NCBI GenBank assembly: GCA_013397845.1 | Contig: VZTG01003225.1 | Coordinates: forward strand, 727,538-791,537 | Length of the DNA: 64,000 bases | Reading direction: 5' to 3' | Source of the DNA: Melanocharis versteri | Taxonomy: Eukaryota > Chordata > Aves > Passeriformes > Melanocharitidae | Shown here: one piece after another, positions 63,113 through 64,000 of the stretch | Numbering within the stretch: position 1 is the first letter of the stretch | How the letters are laid out: every line of letters begins with the position of its first letter | Position numbers and translations under genes: made by a program | Notes under the pieces: generated by a model | Database searches by the model: none | What the model was told of the DNA's origin: nothing | Seen by the model: the letters and a program-made list of their open reading frames with translations, nothing else

Positions 63113-64000
63113 CCCCCAGCCTTGTTTTCCTGTGCATGGACCGTGGTAGGTTTCAGCCCGAATTCCAGCTGAAGCGTCCCACTAGACAGTACAGTATATG
63201 CAGGCATGAACCCTAATTAATTTAGTGGTTTAATTGGGTAATCCCTCATTATGTTTCCATGCAGAGCAACTCTTTGAGGAGATACCAGCTTAGGCTGAAA
63301 TCGTGAAATTACAGTACAGCACTTCAGGATTGATTATAATGCTGGTCTCAGGAAATTTCTTTGCCTTAGTCTGTTGTTTGCTCAGGATCTGTCCTGCTGG
63401 AATTTGCAGCTATAGTATTGCAAAGTATTGCTTTGGCTTTTGCACAAAATTAATACTGGAATGTTGCAGGTTTAGGGGGAGAGATGAACATTTCTTTGGT
63501 TTTGTTCTGTAAACTCGTTAAAATGAAAAATGGATGATAACTGCGAAGAGAAGCGGAGTTTTAAAAACTTATTCCTGGGCTGCTCTTAAAGAACACATGT
63601 TTGGGACAACTGACAAGAGAAATTTGTGTTTACGTTTAGAATGCTGTTGCTTTTAGCAAGAGAGATGGTTAGTTCACTACTTTATCATATAGCTGTCAAA
63701 AGTACCCAGTAATGTAAACTACATTCACTGTTGGTTATGCTTTGTATAATGTGTTAGTGGTTTATACACCCTGCCTTTGAAATACAGATCAGCCACTGCA
63801 AAGAATATACTGAATGGGAGGGGGAAATGCTTTTGTCATTTAAAGAAAAAAAAAATAGTGAGGGCTGCGTCTTGTTATTTACGTGGTTAAATAAAGCACA
63901 CTTTTCAAGTCTGCTGAAGTGAAAGTGAATCAGGCTGCATTTCTGTCCATGTGTCCGTGTTTGTGCAGCAAACATTCTTGGTACTGCAATTTTTCATAGT
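63107..64000 (+). other. LDB2: LDB2 intron 1, 5' portion
   Basis: This stretch follows the donor and runs off the window. It is AT-rich, has no further LDB2-like coding sequence and no recognisable repeat. It includes an A-rich run at about 63843-63856. The small ORFs in it (for example 63303-63512 plus and 63754-63975 minus) show no family resemblance. Confidence 0.85.

Noticed and set aside
62565..63137. Long ORFs spanning the CpG island and gap on both strands (up to 200 codons)
   Set aside because: Their length comes from reading through 179 N as codons. Only the plus-strand frame at 63020-63106 has real coding similarity (LDB2).
1..64000. tRNA, rRNA, CRISPR, bacterial operon or endogenous retrovirus features
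   Set aside because: Looked for by eye on both strands. No cloverleaf-like block, repeat-spacer array, LTR pair or viral gene region was recognised.

Overview
This is vertebrate nuclear DNA, almost certainly from a bird and possibly a songbird. Three things point to this. Several CR1 non-LTR retrotransposons carry the avian-type 3' end, with its short ATTCTATG-like terminal repeat. Only thin, ancient MIR/CORE-SINE relics are present, with no young SINEs or L1. The only recognisable gene piece is vertebrate LDB2. The sequence is AT-rich and reads as a gene desert for about 62.5 kb, followed by one CpG-island promoter at the right edge.

Layout. Positions 1-62.5 kb are intergenic. Recognisable contents are: a CR1 3' end (+) at 1.61-1.71 kb; a MIR relic at 3.2 kb; a 3 x 22 bp minisatellite at 4.6 kb; a roughly 2 kb 5'-truncated CR1 on the minus strand at 4.80-6.78 kb with a broken reverse-transcriptase frame; a young CR1 3' end (-) beside a much older CR1 (+) at 15.1-16.04 kb; an internal CR1 fragment (-) at 29.4-29.7 kb; and a CR1 3' end running into an (ATCT)n microsatellite at 41.64-41.74 kb. 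Further MIR-like relics lie near 40.2, 40.8, 45.1, 56.3 and 61.96 kb, and there are many G/T or A/C simple tracts, the largest at 26.0 and 50.3 kb. A GC-rich islet covers about 59.48-60.56 kb. The CpG island begins near 62.54 kb and runs into a 179-base run of N (62840-63018).

Just after the gap, 63019-63106 is the 3' part of the first coding exon of LDB2 (LIM domain-binding 2), plus strand, ending at a perfect GTAAGT donor. The start codon and probably the transcription start lie inside the gap. The remaining bases (63107-64000) are the beginning of LDB2 intron 1.

The open reading frames elsewhere are short, overlap on both strands and carry no recognisable domains apart from CR1 reverse-transcriptase remnants, so I did not annotate them as genes. 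If the desert has a function, it most likely acts as cis-regulatory DNA for LDB2. Candidate elements by motif content are near 17.7-18.1, 44.2-44.4, 47.0 and 54.65 kb, but these are inferences that need alignment to other birds. I found no convincing new gene system.
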